Positions 5,484 to 5,808 of a DNA stretch of 5,808 nt are shown piece after piece (positions within the stretch are counted from its first letter, which is position 1; the number at the start of each line of letters is the position of its first letter). Source of the DNA: Actinomycetes bacterium (GTDB lineage Bacteria > Actinomycetota > Acidimicrobiia > Acidimicrobiales > Acidimicrobiaceae); assembly GCA_021785315.1 (NCBI GenBank), contig JAJYFX010000137.1, positions 1 to 5,808 on the forward strand. Direction: 5' to 3'. The notes below the pieces were generated by a model. That model searched no databases. It saw only the letters and a program-made list of their open reading frames with translations, and was not told where the DNA came from. Made by a program: the position numbers and the translations under genes.

Positions 5484-5808
5484 ATGACCGGATTTCCGCT
5501 CCGCCAAGAAGACCTCTTGAGCTTCTATCCTCAGCCTTCTGAATCACTACCGCACAGACCGTGGATCAGAGCCAACTTCGCCACCACGCCAAACGGAGTG
5601 ATACAGATAAATGGAACCAGCAGCGGCGTATCGGGACCGCCAGACAAGGAAGTGTTCAAGTTTCTCCGGGAACATTGCGATACGGTACTGATTGGGGCAT
5701 CTACCGCGCGCAAAGAAAGTTACTCTGCCCCCAAAGCTCCCGCCTCGTCGGACAGAGCTCCGCTCCTGGTAGTTGTCAGCAACTCTCTTGATATACCAGA
5801 GTCTTCCA
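5484..5808 (+). CDS. RibD C-terminal / dihydrofolate reductase family protein, 3' end outside window
   Basis: The frame is open from ATG 5484 to the window edge, giving 108 residues. After a short leader the protein reads RPWIRANFATTPNG (residues 25-38), a first strand and turn typical of the RibD C-terminal (pyrimidine reductase) domain. Then come GTSSGVSGPPDKEVFKFLREHCDTVLIGASTARKE (44-78, pieced from continuous codons), matching the SGP-D-x-x-VF-x-x-LR segment and the VL-x-G-x-x-T-x-R cofactor-binding motif, then PLLVVVSNSLDI (93-104). Family members reduce the ribosylamino-pyrimidine in riboflavin synthesis or similar compounds using NADPH; many actinobacterial paralogues have no proven substrate. 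The usual S-L-D-G turn is T-P-N-G here. The gene is divergent from the GalT-like gene and lacks a visible ribosome binding site. Roughly half of the expected domain is present. Confidence 0.8.
   Translation, partial: MTGFPLRQEDLLSFYPQPSESLPHRPWIRANFATTPNGVIQINGTSSGVSGPPDKEVFKFLREHCDTVLIGASTARKESYSAPKAPASSDRAPLLVVVSNSLDIPESS

Overview
The window looks like a chromosomal stretch from an actinobacterium. Base composition is roughly balanced, with about half G+C by eye. The compact AddB-like PD-(D/E)XK nuclease, the MutT1-type NUDIX protein, the DsbA-like protein with a WDYRCPFAR motif and the pyrimidine-reductase-type RibD domain all resemble actinobacterial forms. The class Acidimicrobiia is my best guess, from recalled family resemblance only; no rRNA or tRNA gene is present to settle it. 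No CRISPR array, insertion sequence, integrase or phage gene is visible.

Layout. (1) 79-951, plus strand: a PaaX-type transcriptional repressor starting at GTG, with no phenylacetate genes in view. (2) 952-1264: a gap without a convincing gene, becoming A+T-rich near its right end, where a possible promoter sits. (3) 1265-3847, plus strand: four genes in a row. They encode a RecB/Cas4-like nuclease with a four-cysteine cluster motif, a PAP2 membrane phosphatase, a single-domain NUDIX hydrolase (only 10 bases after PAP2) and a DsbA-like thioredoxin-fold protein with one cysteine. Gaps of 118, 10 and 49 bases allow one transcript, but only the PAP2-NUDIX pair is tightly coupled. (4) 3848-4255: a 408-base gap between convergent genes, holding a perfect 14-bp palindrome that overlaps a second inverted repeat, and possibly a decayed reading frame. 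(5) 4256-5281, minus strand: a GalT-like HIT-superfamily nucleotidyltransferase. (6) 5282-5483: a divergent promoter region with an inverted repeat. (7) 5484 to the window end, plus strand: the first 108 residues of a RibD/dihydrofolate-reductase-like reductase, cut off by the window edge.

How the genes fit together. The nuclease and the MutT1-like NUDIX protein could both serve genome maintenance (DNA end processing and nucleotide-pool cleaning), and PAP2 serves lipid or polyprenyl phosphate turnover. The sequence does not show one shared pathway. I see mostly housekeeping and accessory enzymes with some unusual active-site details (lone cysteine, HPHLQ instead of HPHGQ, TPNG instead of the usual LDG turn). 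I do not see a clear new defence or mobile system.
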